A stretch of DNA of 64,000 nt from Stratiolaelaps scimitus (taxonomy: Eukaryota > Arthropoda > Arachnida > Mesostigmata > Laelapidae): assembly GCA_019614645.1 (NCBI GenBank), contig JABWDB010000030.1, positions 2,418,001-2,482,000 on the forward strand, written 5' to 3'. The translations under genes were made by a program, and so were the position numbers. The notes beneath the pieces are model-generated. The model did not search any database and was not told the DNA's origin. It worked only from the letters and a program-made list of their open reading frames with translations. Below are positions 37,001 through 47,720 of the stretch, piece by piece. Positions within the stretch are counted from its first letter, which is position 1, and each line of letters starts with the position of its first letter.

Positions 37001-39298
37001 AGCATTCCTGGAACCGGTCAGAGATCGTCCTAATCTTCACATATCTCTGTATTCTATGGCAACAAAACTTAATATAAACCCTGCGACTGGACGTGTTGAA
37101 TCCGTACTATTTGATCGTTTCCATGTCCCTACTCTAGCTTATGTCAATCGGGAAGTGATCGTGTCAGCGGGAGCCATCAATTCGCCTCAGCTCCTAATGC
37201 TCTCTGGCGTTGGTAAATATTTATATTAGTAAATTACTTTGTTCCTATCGGCATAAACGGAATTTCATCAAACAGAGTTAATCAACATTAACATTATTAA
37301 TTCGTTTGATATAAACTGCTAATGTTGTTAGTGAATTTAAATATTTGGGTGAGCGACATTGCCATGAATAGCAAGGTCTTTCACAAATAGCTTTTTCGTT
37401 TGTCCCTCCTAAAAGTGACTGCCTAGAGCAAAAACGTCATAGACGCACATTGTATACCTCAGACATTGATCTATTGTGCAATACTGGGACTATTTCTATT
37501 GAATGAAGTCCTAAATGTTTGATCGGATAAAGCTTGTCATATATTCAGCGTCGAGTAGTTCGACTGATGATGAAAGTTAGAACCTACGATACAATTATTG
37601 TGTGTTTAATTTGACCTGACCCTCATTGGTCTTTTAATCTTACAGGTCCTTGCGAGCACCTCTCTTCTATGGGCATTGACTGTTTGTTCGACCTTCCCGT
37701 GGGCGACAACTTGCAAGACCATATCTTCGCGGGTGGTGTGAACTTCCTCTTAAAAAATCCCGTTTCTGTCGTTCAGTCTCGGGTCTTCAATATGGATGCC
37801 GTGCAGGCGTACCAAATTAATGGTACAGGACCACTCACCCTACTTGGAGGCGTAGAGGGTATTGGCTTTGTAAACACGAAATACGCCAACCCATCAAGGG
37901 ACTGGCCGGACTTTGAGTTACATTTTGCTTCGGGTTCACCTGTGTCAGACGGTGGGCAAAGCCTGCGATTCGCACACGGGTTGCGTAAGGACGTATGGAG
38001 AGACGTATACGCGGAACACAGTTATGAGGATAGCATCTCCATTTTTCCCGTTATGCTGCGACCCAAATCAGTCGGTAGGTTCTATAATAGTATCTAGCTA
38101 TTTTTTAATACGTCACTGCGTTGCGAACGGCCTCGAATATTTAAAAATAAGCCTATTCATTAGAGGAATAGGTTTCCATTTGTATAAGAACATTTATCGG
38201 AATAATCCCTTGTTATAGGTGGCTATGGGAGCACACCCTCCACTTTGTTTCTCCTTAAGCACAAGACTAATCGTAGTAGATTCCGACTGTTTGTGTATTC
38301 CCAAAACTCATGTGTAACACTTTAAGATCTACTTTTCATGTAAGCTCATCTTAGCAATGTGTTTTTTGTTGACTCGTCAATTCGGCTTCTAGGGCATCTC
38401 AGACTTGCCTCTGCCTCACCGTACGATCATCCCATCATGGATCCGAAGTATTTCACTGAGGAAGCGGACGTTCTCGCCATGGTTGATGCCATGAAGATCT
38501 GTATCCAGCTCGTACAGTCGCCTGCATTCCAGCATTATGGCCCTAAACTATGGGATAAACCATTCCCAACGTGCAAGGACTATCCGATGTACTCAGATGA
38601 GTACTTAGCATGTGTTGCACGCACATATACATTGACCCTGTACCATCCTGTGGGCACCTGTCGAATGGGAGCCTTTGGCGACCAACGTGCAGTAGTTGAT
38701 CCACGACTCCGTGTTCAAGGTCTTCAGAATCTGCGGGTAGCAGATGCTTCCATTATGCCTGCCATTGTTTCTGGTTAGTAGAGGAACATCGAGAAGTTCA
38801 ACAACACGCGCCGCCTGCTGGGCTCGATGCGATTTTGATGATGTTTGTGCTAACCGTAGTCACCTAGTTGAGCTACTTTACATCAGAGCTGAATTGAAAT
38901 TACGATACTCAATAACCGTATCAGAAGGCAGATCGGTTGTTAATGCTGTCACGCAAGCTGAACGTGCAATTGCGATTGTCCGTAGTAAACATCGCTATAC
39001 TTGAAAAACATTTTAATTGGATTCCCATCAGGCCACGGCCAATAGGCCTTTAGCGATGTTGTTGATTTCAACGTAACAGTAACAACTGTAGCTCTAAACG
39101 TCGAATAGAGAATATTGAGGATGTTTTTCTAGAGGCCCGAAAATGAATGATTTGTCGTCTAATTTTGTCTCGTTCTCTTCAGGTAATACGAACGCTCCAG
39201 CGATCATGATTGGAGAGAAGGCAGCTGATATGATCATCCAAGACAACAATAACAACGGCATTAGAATGAAGTGTAACAACAACGAAAGCCGAAGATGA
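34003..39298 (+). CDS. GMC oxidoreductase, glucose dehydrogenase type, 8 exons, 610 aa
   Basis: Exons: 34003..34117, 34395..34525, 35724..36000, 36286..36403, 36947..37212, 37646..38074, 38393..38773, 39183..39298 (1833 nt, phases consistent, stop TGA). The N-terminus is hydrophobic ([12 protein letters not shown]) and could be a signal or anchor. The FAD dinucleotide-binding motif YDYIVVGGGSAGA spans about residues 33-45; GMC signature 1 ([16 protein letters not shown]) about 110-129; signature 2 ([13 protein letters not shown]) about 289-301; catalytic His in [10 protein letters not shown] about 530; second catalytic residue Asn in GNTNAPAIM about 574. Length and order are those of arthropod glucose dehydrogenase-like flavoenzymes, which oxidise alcohols or sugars extracellularly or in the secretory path in immunity, cuticle or ecdysteroid roles. 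The exact substrate is unknown. The C-terminus after IIQD is Asn-rich. Intron 2 holds a mariner remnant; a BEL element begins 8 bp after the stop. Confidence 0.93.
34757..35623 (-). mobile_element. internally deleted mariner transposon in GMC intron 2
   Basis: Imperfect terminal inverted repeats of about 25 bp: GGTTGAGCCATAAGTTCCCG at 34757 and its inverse counterpart ending at 35623 (differing at two positions near the tip). A TA target dinucleotide precedes the left end; the right flank reads AC, so one side has mutated. At 867 bp it is about 0.4 kb short of a full mariner. The transposase runs on the minus strand and lacks its middle. Confidence 0.9.
34850..35453 (-). pseudogene. mariner transposase, catalytic core deleted
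   Basis: The minus-strand start METPD/MEIPD-type codon is at 35453, followed within a dozen codons by a stop. The DNA-binding half follows: [26 protein letters not shown], then the helix-turn-helix [20 protein letters not shown]. The frame then jumps to a C-terminal piece near 34860-34935 ([16 protein letters not shown]). The whole region with the catalytic D,D34D triad is missing, so it cannot act as a transposase. Confidence 0.85.
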
Positions 39299-39301
39299 TT
39301 G

Positions 39302-39306
39302 TAGTA
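39302..39306 (+). repeat. 5' target-site duplication TAGTA of the BEL element
   Basis: TAGTA directly precedes the 5' LTR and recurs at 46978..46982 directly after the 3' LTR. Five-base duplications are normal for BEL/Pao integration. Confidence 0.85.
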
Positions 39307-39638
39307 TGTGAAATATTGTGTTGAATAGAATAGTTGTATTGGTGGAAGTTGCACGATTGTGTTGAAACGTGCAGGAGAAATGTACCCTTGTGATAAATAA
39401 ATACAGGCGTCTGCTGTGAACATGACAGAGCACATGCAGAGATGTAGAAAGCACAGACGCCAGTGTGTCCATGTAGAGAGATAAATCCGTGTCTTCCTTG
39501 CGTAGTTAGGCGCTAGGTGTAAGCCGTTAGCCAACCATCCGACAGAGTAGCACGCGTACACTTAACACTATACGATCCGAGCCACTGTGAATTAGGAATT
39601 AAGGACTGCGATACCGCGGCCCCTCCCCTTTCCCCATA
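39307..39638 (+). repeat. 5' LTR of the BEL element
   Basis: Begins TGTGAAATATTG and ends CCCCATA, where the 3' LTR ends CCCCACA, so the terminal CA has mutated. It carries AATAAA-type words (GATAAATAAATAC near 39397-39409) that can serve as a polyadenylation signal. GTTTGGTGCCGTGACC directly after it is the likely primer-binding region. Confidence 0.9.
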
Positions 39639-39769
39639 GTTTGGTGCCGTGACCAGGATTTGCGTGCGTAGGGAAGCGACGCTCCCCGCTCTGTGGTTAG
39701 CAAGCAAGGCATACGACGATCTCGTGAAGTGACACGCGCTAATCGCGAATCAGCCAGAGAAACCTCATC

Positions 39770-40770
39770 AAAATCGCCACGCCGAACGTTTGCTTGCTTG
39801 TGCTGGATCGATCGTCGACGCCGGTTTGATGAGGTTTCTCTGGCTGGTTCGCGATTAGCGCGTGTCACTTCACGAGATCGTCGTATGCCTTGCTTGCTAA
39901 CCACAGAGCGGGGAGCGTCGCTTCCCTACGCACGCAAATCCTGGTCACGAAAGGACCAAACTGTGGGGAAAGGGCACGGCCGCGGTATCGCATACGACCG
40001 ACACCGCAGTACTGACTCATCGTATTCGGCGCAGTGGTCCATGTCGCTCTCCAACTCTTCCGGCGTGATATCGGGATGATCCCAGATCAGCTCGTCTAAT
40101 TTCCCTATTTCTGCGTGCTGCCGGTCAACCAATTCAGATATTTCTGAGACCTTTTCAAGGCCCTCTTGGGAAGTAGCGTCTATCTGTCGCAACTCTTCGC
40201 AGTTGCGAGCCATCCTATTTCGCAGTCTAGTGCGGCGACACCGGTGCACAGATTAGTAACAGATCAACCTCCAATGCGCAGAAACTGTCTGTGCTTCGTG
40301 GTCGCCGCACTAGACTGCGAAATAGGATGGCTCGCAACTGCGAAGAGTTGCGACAGATAGACGCTACTTCCCAAGAGGGCCTTGAAAAGGTCTCAGAAAT
40401 ATCTGAATTGGTTGACCGGCAGCACGCAGAAATAGGGAAATTAGACGAGCTGATCTGGGATCATCCCGATATCACGCCGGAAGAGTTGGAGAGCGACATG
40501 GACCACTGCGCCGAATACGATGAGTCAGTACTGCGGTGTCGGTCGTATGCGATACCGCGGCCGTGCCCTTTCCCCACAGTTTGGTGCTTTCGTGACCAGG
40601 ATTTGCGTGCGTAGGGAAGCGACGCTCCCCGCTCTGTGGTTAGCAAGCAAGGCATACGACGATCTCGTGAAGTGACACGCGCTAATCGCGAACCAGCCAG
40701 AGAAACCTCATCAAACCGGCGTCGACGATCGATCCAGCACAAGCAAGCAAACGTTCGGCGTGGCGATTTT
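39770..40770. repeat. 469 bp-arm palindrome inside the BEL leader/gag region
   Basis: 39770..40238 is the inverse complement of 40302..40770; both arms are 469 bp with no length difference, around a 63 bp spacer. Each arm contains the 5' part of gag, the last bases of the LTR and the leader. With the ordinary leader at 39639..39769 and the ordinary gag at 40888 onward, the leader occurs three times (plus, minus, plus) and the gag 5' part three times (minus 39990..40238, plus 40302..40555, plus 41017..41270). Confidence 0.9.
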
Positions 40771-40887
40771 GACCCAGCGCAAGTGTGGTGAAAGTTCTGT
40801 GCGGTGAGTGTGACTCTGTGACTTTTTAACTCGAATAAGTGAGTGTGGGGTCAACGTGTGTGGTGCCGATCAGGGAAATTTGCAAGA

Positions 40888-42261
40888 ATGGCGTTGGATC
40901 ATACTCCACCCCGTCAACCTACCAATCAGGAACGGCAAGTGGAAACGGTTGACACCGGTGCACAGATTAGTAACAGATCAACCTCCAATGCGCAGAAACT
41001 GTCTGTGCTTCGTGGTCGCCGCACTAGACTGCGAAATAGGACGGCTCGCAACTGCGAAGAGTTGCGACAGATAGACGCTACTTCCCAAGAGGGCCTTGAA
41101 AAGGTCTCAGAAATATCTGAATTGGTTGACCGGCAGCACGCAGAAATAGGGAAATTAGACGAGCTGATCTGGGATCATCCCGATATCACGCCGGAAGAGT
41201 TGGAGAGCGACATGGACCACTGCGCCGAATACGATGAGTCAGTACTGCGGTGTCGGTCGTATGCGCGACGGCGGCTAAGCGTGGGTACCGATAGCCCTGC
41301 GGCACCAGCAATGGCCAGGGTCGGCGCCGGTTCCGCCATCTTGGATGGCCTTCGTGGTCCCAGGCGGGCCCCAAGTGGTGGCAGCGACCACCCGCTGACT
41401 CCACCAACCTCCGAAGTGATGTTGCCATTGTCTGCGGCACACCCCGAAACAATAGAAATTGAACCGTTCTCTGGGGCCAACAACAGCAACTACAGGCTGT
41501 TCCGCGCTCAGCTCTCTGCTTGGCTGGCGAGACGACCGCACGCCTCGGGTACGGAGCGATTGCTGGCTCTGATCGCGAAACTGCGTGGCCCGCCCCGCGC
41601 GCTTGTGGAGAGTCTAGAGCTGATTGACGCGAACTTCGAGGTGGCATTAACACTTCTCGACGAGAACTACGCGAGGCCCGACCACGAGCTACAACGAGCG
41701 ACTGACCGCATCAGTGCTGTGCCTAGTGTACGTGGTACTAATGATGCCGTGGGGTTGAGAGCTGTATTGAATCACATTCAGGCCACGGCGTTACAGTTGA
41801 ACGCCTTTGGTGTAAATGAGGAGGCGTATGCCATACCATTTTTGAGGAACGTGCGAAAGGAGTTGCCCCAACAGTTGGTGTTTGATGTCGACAGGGAACG
41901 GCTCCGAGACCGTGAATACGAAGAGCCCGGGCCGGCGCGAACAGCTGATGGACTGCCAGAATCCCAACTGCCCATCATAGCAGTTAAACGCCTGCGACAT
42001 CTGACAAACTGGTTGCGTGCATATACGGTGTCTCTTGAGGAGTTGGAGCGTGACAGGCTGACAATCGGTGGCAATGTACAGCAGCAACAGCGGAAGCAGA
42101 ACACACGACCTTTTGGACAGAAATCAGCGGTGCGCCGCCTGGCAGCCGCCGATCATCAGGCATTCGACCACAGCAGCGGCCGCCGTCAGGCCACAGCAGT
42201 TGCAAAGGCCGTGCATGTTCTGCGCCAGCAGGGAACACCGACCATCACGATGCACGAGTGA
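40888..42261 (+). pseudogene. BEL gag
   Basis: The frame is open upstream from 40843, but the ATG at 40888 (MALDHTPPRQPTNQ) is the more likely start, as it lies just after the leader. It has a helical N-terminal region with DHPDITPEELESDMD, then the DUF1759-type Gag core (IEPFSGANNSNYRLFRAQL, then LIDANFEVALTLLDENYA). The frame ends out of register before the zinc knuckles, which are read in the next frame from about 42200. Gag packages the element RNA into particles. Confidence 0.85.
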
Positions 42262-43505
42262 CATGACGCTGCAGCAGCGTAAGGCTGTGCTCGACAAAAA
42301 CTCGAGGTGCCATGTGTGCCTTTGGAGGAAACACACGCGTGGTCAACGGTGCGAGGGTGTGCAGGGTCAGTGCCAATGGTGCAAATCGCGGGAGCATTAC
42401 ACATCGATGCACCCGGGCCCGCGGACTGGTCAATCTGTTTCATCCGTGATTCCCACGGTGTCCGCGCCGGCGGTTTGCGAGACATCAGTGCTATTGATGA
42501 CCGCATCCGCGCGAGTGTCGTACGCAGGCACTGAAACACCGGTGCGCGTATTCTTAGATCCCGGCAGTATGATCAGCTTTGTGGCACCAGCTGTTGTCAA
42601 ACGACTTCATGGGCTACAGCCAATTGGTCGTGAGGACCTCGACATCCGCGGCATCAACGGAAACAATGCGTTCACAGCTGATCGATATCGCCTTCGTGTA
42701 GGTGGATGCCAAGGTGATTCTGGCGGTATCGACCTCGCTGCCTTCGCGTACGAATTTAATGTCAACCCGTCGAACAACTGTACCCCGAATGTGCTGCAAG
42801 CTATTCGTAAGTTCGGCCAGAAATACCCGCTTGCCGACCAGTCTTACCTTGGAGATGCTCGAGCGCCGGCACCCGAATTACTCATCGGTATGGATTACTT
42901 CTATCAATTCGTCGGAAAGGCTATGCTCAATGTGACGAAGACGCTACTGGCATCGAAATCAAAATTTGGTTGGATCGTCGGAGGTGCAACCAGGCGACCG
43001 ATTGACTCGGTGGACTTGCGGGCCCACCCGGTATGTTGTGCCGCCGTGTTGTCGAAACCGGGCCCGCGACCTCGAGAAGTTGTGGAGCACCGAAGCGATT
43101 GGTATACAGGATTCCCCGCCTGCAATGCTGTCGGTGGAGGAAGCGGATGCCGTCCGGCAGTTCGAAGAGGGGCTGGTGTATGATGGTAACTCGTACACTG
43201 TGGTGATGCCCAAGCGAGCCTCTATATCGTCGCTCACCAACAACCTCGATCTAGCTCTACGTCGTCTGAATAGCAAGCGCCGTGCATTGGAAAGGGACCC
43301 CCCGACCTTTGCGCGGTATCAGGAAGAAATCATGGCGTTCGTCCGCGAGGGGCACGCAGAACTGGTGACGGACTTTGACGTTAACTCAGCCGGGCAGGTG
43401 GATGGTACCTACCATATGCCACACCACCAGGTGGTCACGCAGGACGACAAGGGACAGCAGAAATGGCGGATTGTATTTCGATTGCTCAGCTGCTGGACCG
43501 GGTAA
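42068..43505 (+). pseudogene. BEL nucleocapsid knuckles, protease and start of reverse transcriptase
   Basis: The frame 42068..43183 has knuckle-like Cys/His clusters CMFCASREHRPSRC and CHVCLWRKHTRGQRC, then an aspartic protease region with VFLDPGSMISFV (D-P-G where most proteases have D-S/T-G) and the LLIGMDYF flap-side motif. A frame change near 43090-43140 continues in 42966..43505 with EADAVRQFEEG and MPHHQVV, the usual BEL approach to the reverse transcriptase. In a working element gag and pol form one frame, so these shifts disable it. Confidence 0.8.
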
Positions 43506-46416
43506 AACGTCGCTTAACAACCATCTGTTACCTGGGCCCAATCTGAACCCTGACGTGGTGAATCTCCTCATCAACTTCCGGCTTCATCGAGTTGCTGTAT
43601 CAGCCGACGTGTCTCGTGCGTATATGATGCTGAACCTTAGGGAGTCAGACCGACCGTACTTCCGGTTTCTTTGGCAAGGGCCCGAAGATTGGGCGATCAG
43701 CTGCTACCAGATGCGCCGGGTCACTTGGGGTGCTGCCCCGAGTGGCTTCCTCCTTGCAGCCACCTTGCGACGCTTATTCAAGCGAGTGGACCCGGACGAC
43801 TCGATGCGACTGGGAGAGTTTCAGTACCACGATGACTCGTGTCGTAGTTTTCAGAGTGAGACAGAGGCGATTGCTTACATCGACAAGGTGATCGCGTGGT
43901 TCGACTCCGCTGGAATGAAGCTCGCGAAATGGAAAACTAATTCTCCGGTAGTCGTCGAGCATCTTCGTCAACTTGGCATCGAGGCTGCTGAGGCCTGCGC
44001 CGTCGAAGGCGCACTACTCAAGGTGCTAGGAATCGCATGGGCGCCAACGCAAGACGTGCTCAAGGTGCAGCTGGCATCGCTCGGAAGAGAAGGCGGCGAA
44101 ATACAAGCGGCCACGAAGAGAACAGTTCTCAGGTTCGTCGCATCCGTGTTCGACCCCATCGGGTGGTTGGCCCCGTTCACACTCCGGGGGAAAAGGCTGA
44201 TTCAGGAGCTGTGGCAGGAAGACCTCAAATGGGACCAGCCACTGCCGACTACGGCTCTTAAAAAATTCAAGGGATGGGCCGCCGAAGTCGAACCACTCTG
44301 TAGTCTGCGGATCCCGCGACACTATCACTGCCCGAATCGGCCTGTGGCCAGGAACGAGCTCCATGTCTTCGGGGACGCGTCGGTGACGGCATATGCTGCA
44401 GTTGCTTATTTGTTGTCGATCTACGACGATGGTACAGGCGACTGCGCATTAGTAATGTCGAAATCCCGACTCGCCCCCCGTAAAGCGATGACACTACCGC
44501 GCCTGGAACTCATGGCGGCTGTAATAGCGACGCGCTTACGTGCGTTCCTGTTGGAACGGCTGGCCGTTAAGGTGGACAGCGTAGTGCATTACACCGATTC
44601 GTCCACGGTGTACCACTGGTGCACCGTGGAGAGACCGACGCGCTGGAAAGAATTCGTGTGCAATCGGGTTGCTGAGATCCAGCGCGTAGCACCTGCCGAG
44701 GAGTGGTACCACGTCGACGGCAACGAGAATGTGGCAGATTTCGCAACCCGCGGGGTCACTGCCGAACAGCTCAAAGAGAACGATGAGTGGTGGCATGGGC
44801 CCCGATGGCTCCGCAACCCGATCGAGGAGCGGCCATGCCGCAAACTAAGGAGCGCTGGTGAGATGGAACCAGAGGCGGTCGTTGAGCAACGGATCGTTAT
44901 CGCTCCGGTAGTCATCCGCGAGCCACTGGTTGACATATCGAGATTTAGTTCGCTACAGACGGTATCACGAGTGGTGGCACTTGTACTTGCCGCGACCCGC
45001 CGTATGCGTCGTCAGAGGCCCCTGTCCCCCACTGCGCTCCGCTCTCAGGCCGAGATTCTTCTCGCACGGTGGACCCAGGAGCTACACCTCAAGGAAGAGC
45101 GTGATGCCTGTGGTCGCGGCGAGAGGCCACCGAGCAAGTCCCCCCTTGCACGATATCAGCTATTCCTCGACGACAGCGGACTACTGCGAATCAAAACTCG
45201 GTTGAGCACGGCACAAGGGATTACATACGACGAAGCCAACCCAGTCGTCGTCCCCGGTCAGGCCCCTCTCGCTCGTCTGCTGATCATATACCACCACCGT
45301 ACAAACGCGCATTTCGGCGCCAACGTCATCCTCACCGCACTGCGTCAACGGTACTGGATCTCGAGAGGGCGGCAGGTGATCAAGAGCCTGTTACACCGCT
45401 GCGTAACTTGTCGGATGGCCCACGGACCGGCCGCGAGCCAGGTGCAGCCACCGCTGCCGACGGAACGGGCGTCACTCGTCGTGCCCTTCAAGTCAACTGG
45501 GCTGGACTTCTGTGGTCCATTTTTTGTCCGCGGTCGAGAGGGAGCAGCGAAGACATATATCGCGCTCTTCACGTGTGCCGCCACACGCGCGATACACCTG
45601 GAGCTGGTGCCGGCGATGGCAACTCCCGACACGCTGCTCGCTGTGCGTCGGTTCCTGGCAGCACAACCGGGATGCGCGAGCATTAACTCTGATAATGGAC
45701 GCTCCTTCGTGAAGGCCGCAACGGAATTCAAGCGCCTGTTCAACAGCCTACGTGATCCTGCCTGCCGTGAGCTCCTTGCCGCGCGGCGAGTGGAGTGGAC
45801 ATTTAACTGTCCCAAGGCACCCTGGCATGGCGGGTACTATGAGCGCCTAGTCGGAACGGTCAAGGTGGCACTCCGGAAGACTCTGGGCCGCAGCTTAATC
45901 GGCTACGAGGAGCTGCGGACCATTGTCGCCGAGCTCGCCGCCGTGGTGAACAATCGACCGCTCACATACGCCGACAGCAACGCTGATGCCCCGCGTCCGA
46001 TCACACCGGCACAGTTCATGCATGGTGGCCCGGTGGGAAACCCGTTGGCGTCGGATCTACCCCTGGACGCGTTGGGCCCGAACGGAGCGCTACCTGCGAG
46101 ACCGCTGGACGCTGAAGCCCTGCTACGGCGTACTAACTATTATCGGGCGTTGTCGGTGCGCTGGTTCCGAGAGTACCTACTGATGGTCCGATCTGCACAG
46201 GCTGGCGCGGTGGGACGCGCGCGCGAGATCCGGGTAGGTGACGTATGCCTGCTCAAGGAGGATAACCTCCCGCGCGTCAAATGGAACTTGGTACGCGTAA
46301 CCGAAGCTTATCCGGGACGGGACGACGTCGTTCGCACATACGGAGTCCGTTTTGTTAATGGCTACCAGTCGAGGCGTGCCGCTCAATTATTGCATCCGCT
46401 GGAAGTTGTAGAATAA
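43497..46416 (+). pseudogene. BEL reverse transcriptase, RNase H and integrase
   Basis: A long open frame (open from 43375) of about 970 codons after the shift near 43497. Reverse transcriptase: VSADVSRAYMMLNL, VTWGAAPSGF, and the catalytic box read as YHDD, where BEL elements usually have Y-x-DD with a hydrophobic x. RNase H: VFGDASVTAYAAV, RLELMAAV, YTDSSTVYHW. Integrase: zinc-binding HHRTNAHFG...CVTCRMAHG, then the DDE core with GLDFCGPFF, INSDNGRSF and HGGYYERLVG. The stop at 46416 is followed by 230 bp to the 3' LTR. This is the best-preserved part of the element. Confidence 0.9.
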
Positions 46417-46644
46417 TAACACCTTCGTCCCTAGTAATAATGACCCGAGAATGAATAATTGCGTTACGTCAGAGCAATACTACTTGTGTTACAATAATTC
46501 AATAATGATAACATGGACTGCGCCCTCATGGGCTTGTACGATCTTAAGAATATAATTTTATAAAAACTAATTATCCTCCTTTTTCTCTTTGATTTAAACA
46601 AAGGAGTAGATGGGTGCACTACCCGTCCGCCCATCTAGGTGGAC

Positions 46645-46977
46645 TGTGAAATATTGTGTTGAATAGAATAGTTGTATTGGTGGAAGTTGCACGATTGTGT
46701 TGAAACGTGCAGGAGAAATGTACCCTTGTGATAAATAAATACAGGCGTCTGCTGTGAACATGACAGAACACATGCAGAGATGTAGAGAGCACAGACGCCA
46801 GTGTGTCCATGTAGAGAGATGAATCCGTGTCTTCCTTGCGTAGAACAGGCGCTAGGTGTAAGCTGTTAGCCAACCATCCGACAGAGTAGCACGCGTACAC
46901 TTAACACTATACGATCCGAGCCACTGTGAATTAGGAATTAAGGACTGCGATACCGCGGCCCCTCCCCTTTCCCCACA
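46645..46977 (+). repeat. 3' LTR of the BEL element
   Basis: 333 bp, TG...CA ends, followed by the TAGTA duplication at 46978..46982. Just upstream, AGATGGG and CCCATCT words around 46610-46637 form a hairpin beside a purine-rich stretch (AAACAAAGGAG) likely to be the polypurine tract. Confidence 0.92.
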
Positions 46978-46992
46978 TAGTATATAGAATAT

Positions 46993-47720
46993 TGTAACGA
47001 ACACTACCGTTGGGGGCAGGCGCCTGACCGTCGCCACTGGAGTGGTTAGCTGGGAGCTACTGTTGGGCTAGGGTGGAGTGAGTCGTCATATCCTACGGTG
47101 ACTAGGTGACCTGCCTCGTAGTCCAAGAGACGACGAAATAAGATAGAACTTTCACCTATTCCCACAACGGAGAGACAACACTCGGGTCAGGGCGGTACGA
47201 TTCTCTCGACCGGCCTCTCAATCTATTTCTTTACTCTCGACAGCAACGAAAATGGCCGAACCCCACCCAGCGTCGTTCGCTCTGGTACAAATCGAAAAAT
47301 CTGATAGTTGCGTCAGTGGCGACGGCAGAGTGCCGTCATCTGTCTGGCGCTCACATCAAGGCTCGTTCGTCTGTGCACATCATGTGTCATCATGTGAACG
47401 AGTAAACAATTAGAGCGGGTAAACCGAATCTATGAACAAGTGTGACACGATTATTATTAGAGTAGGAAAACAGTGACTCTGTGGCCGGCAATGGGAGTAC
47501 TATCATATGCGCGCTACATTCGAGGATCAACGCAAGGAGAACGAGGATGTCATAGAGTGGCGCTGTCGATTGTGAATACCGCTGTCAACCAAGAATGGCG
47601 CTGCAATCTCTAGGTATAAAAGGAATTGTCAATAAACGGACGACTTCTTTCACACCAGAACTATTGCGTGTTCACTGCGTAGACCAAGTAAGACACCCTG
47701 TGGCGCCGGGCGACACTACA
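46993..47720 (+). repeat. probable solo LTR
   Basis: A 728 bp block with TGTA...TACA ends, more GC-rich than the flanks, containing TATAAAA (47615..47621) and AATAAA (47631..47636) in the order expected for an LTR promoter and polyadenylation site. No coding part follows. I found no matching 4-5 bp flank duplication, so the ends are tentative. It starts only 10 bp after the BEL target duplication. Confidence 0.5.

Larger units (their letters stand above)
39307..46977 (+). mobile_element. BEL/Pao LTR retrotransposon, 7.7 kb, recently inserted
   Basis: Complete from LTR to LTR with TAGTA duplications. Internal order: leader, a large palindromic rearrangement, gag, protease, reverse transcriptase, RNase H, integrase; no envelope-like frame was seen. 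The two LTRs differ at about seven positions plus one small indel over 333 bp, which indicates a fairly young insertion. The coding part is nevertheless split into overlapping frames by about three frameshifts. It sits in what should be the 3' UTR of the GMC gene, in the same orientation. Confidence 0.95.

Noticed and set aside
39599..40079. Arg/Ser-rich frames on both strands (MVSKQGIRRS-type)
   Set aside because: Translations of the BEL leader, which appears three times; non-coding in the element.
40291..40614. separate small gene resembling gag
   Set aside because: It is the forward copy of gag inside the BEL palindrome, not a gene; the minus-strand frame 39926..40249 is its mirror copy.
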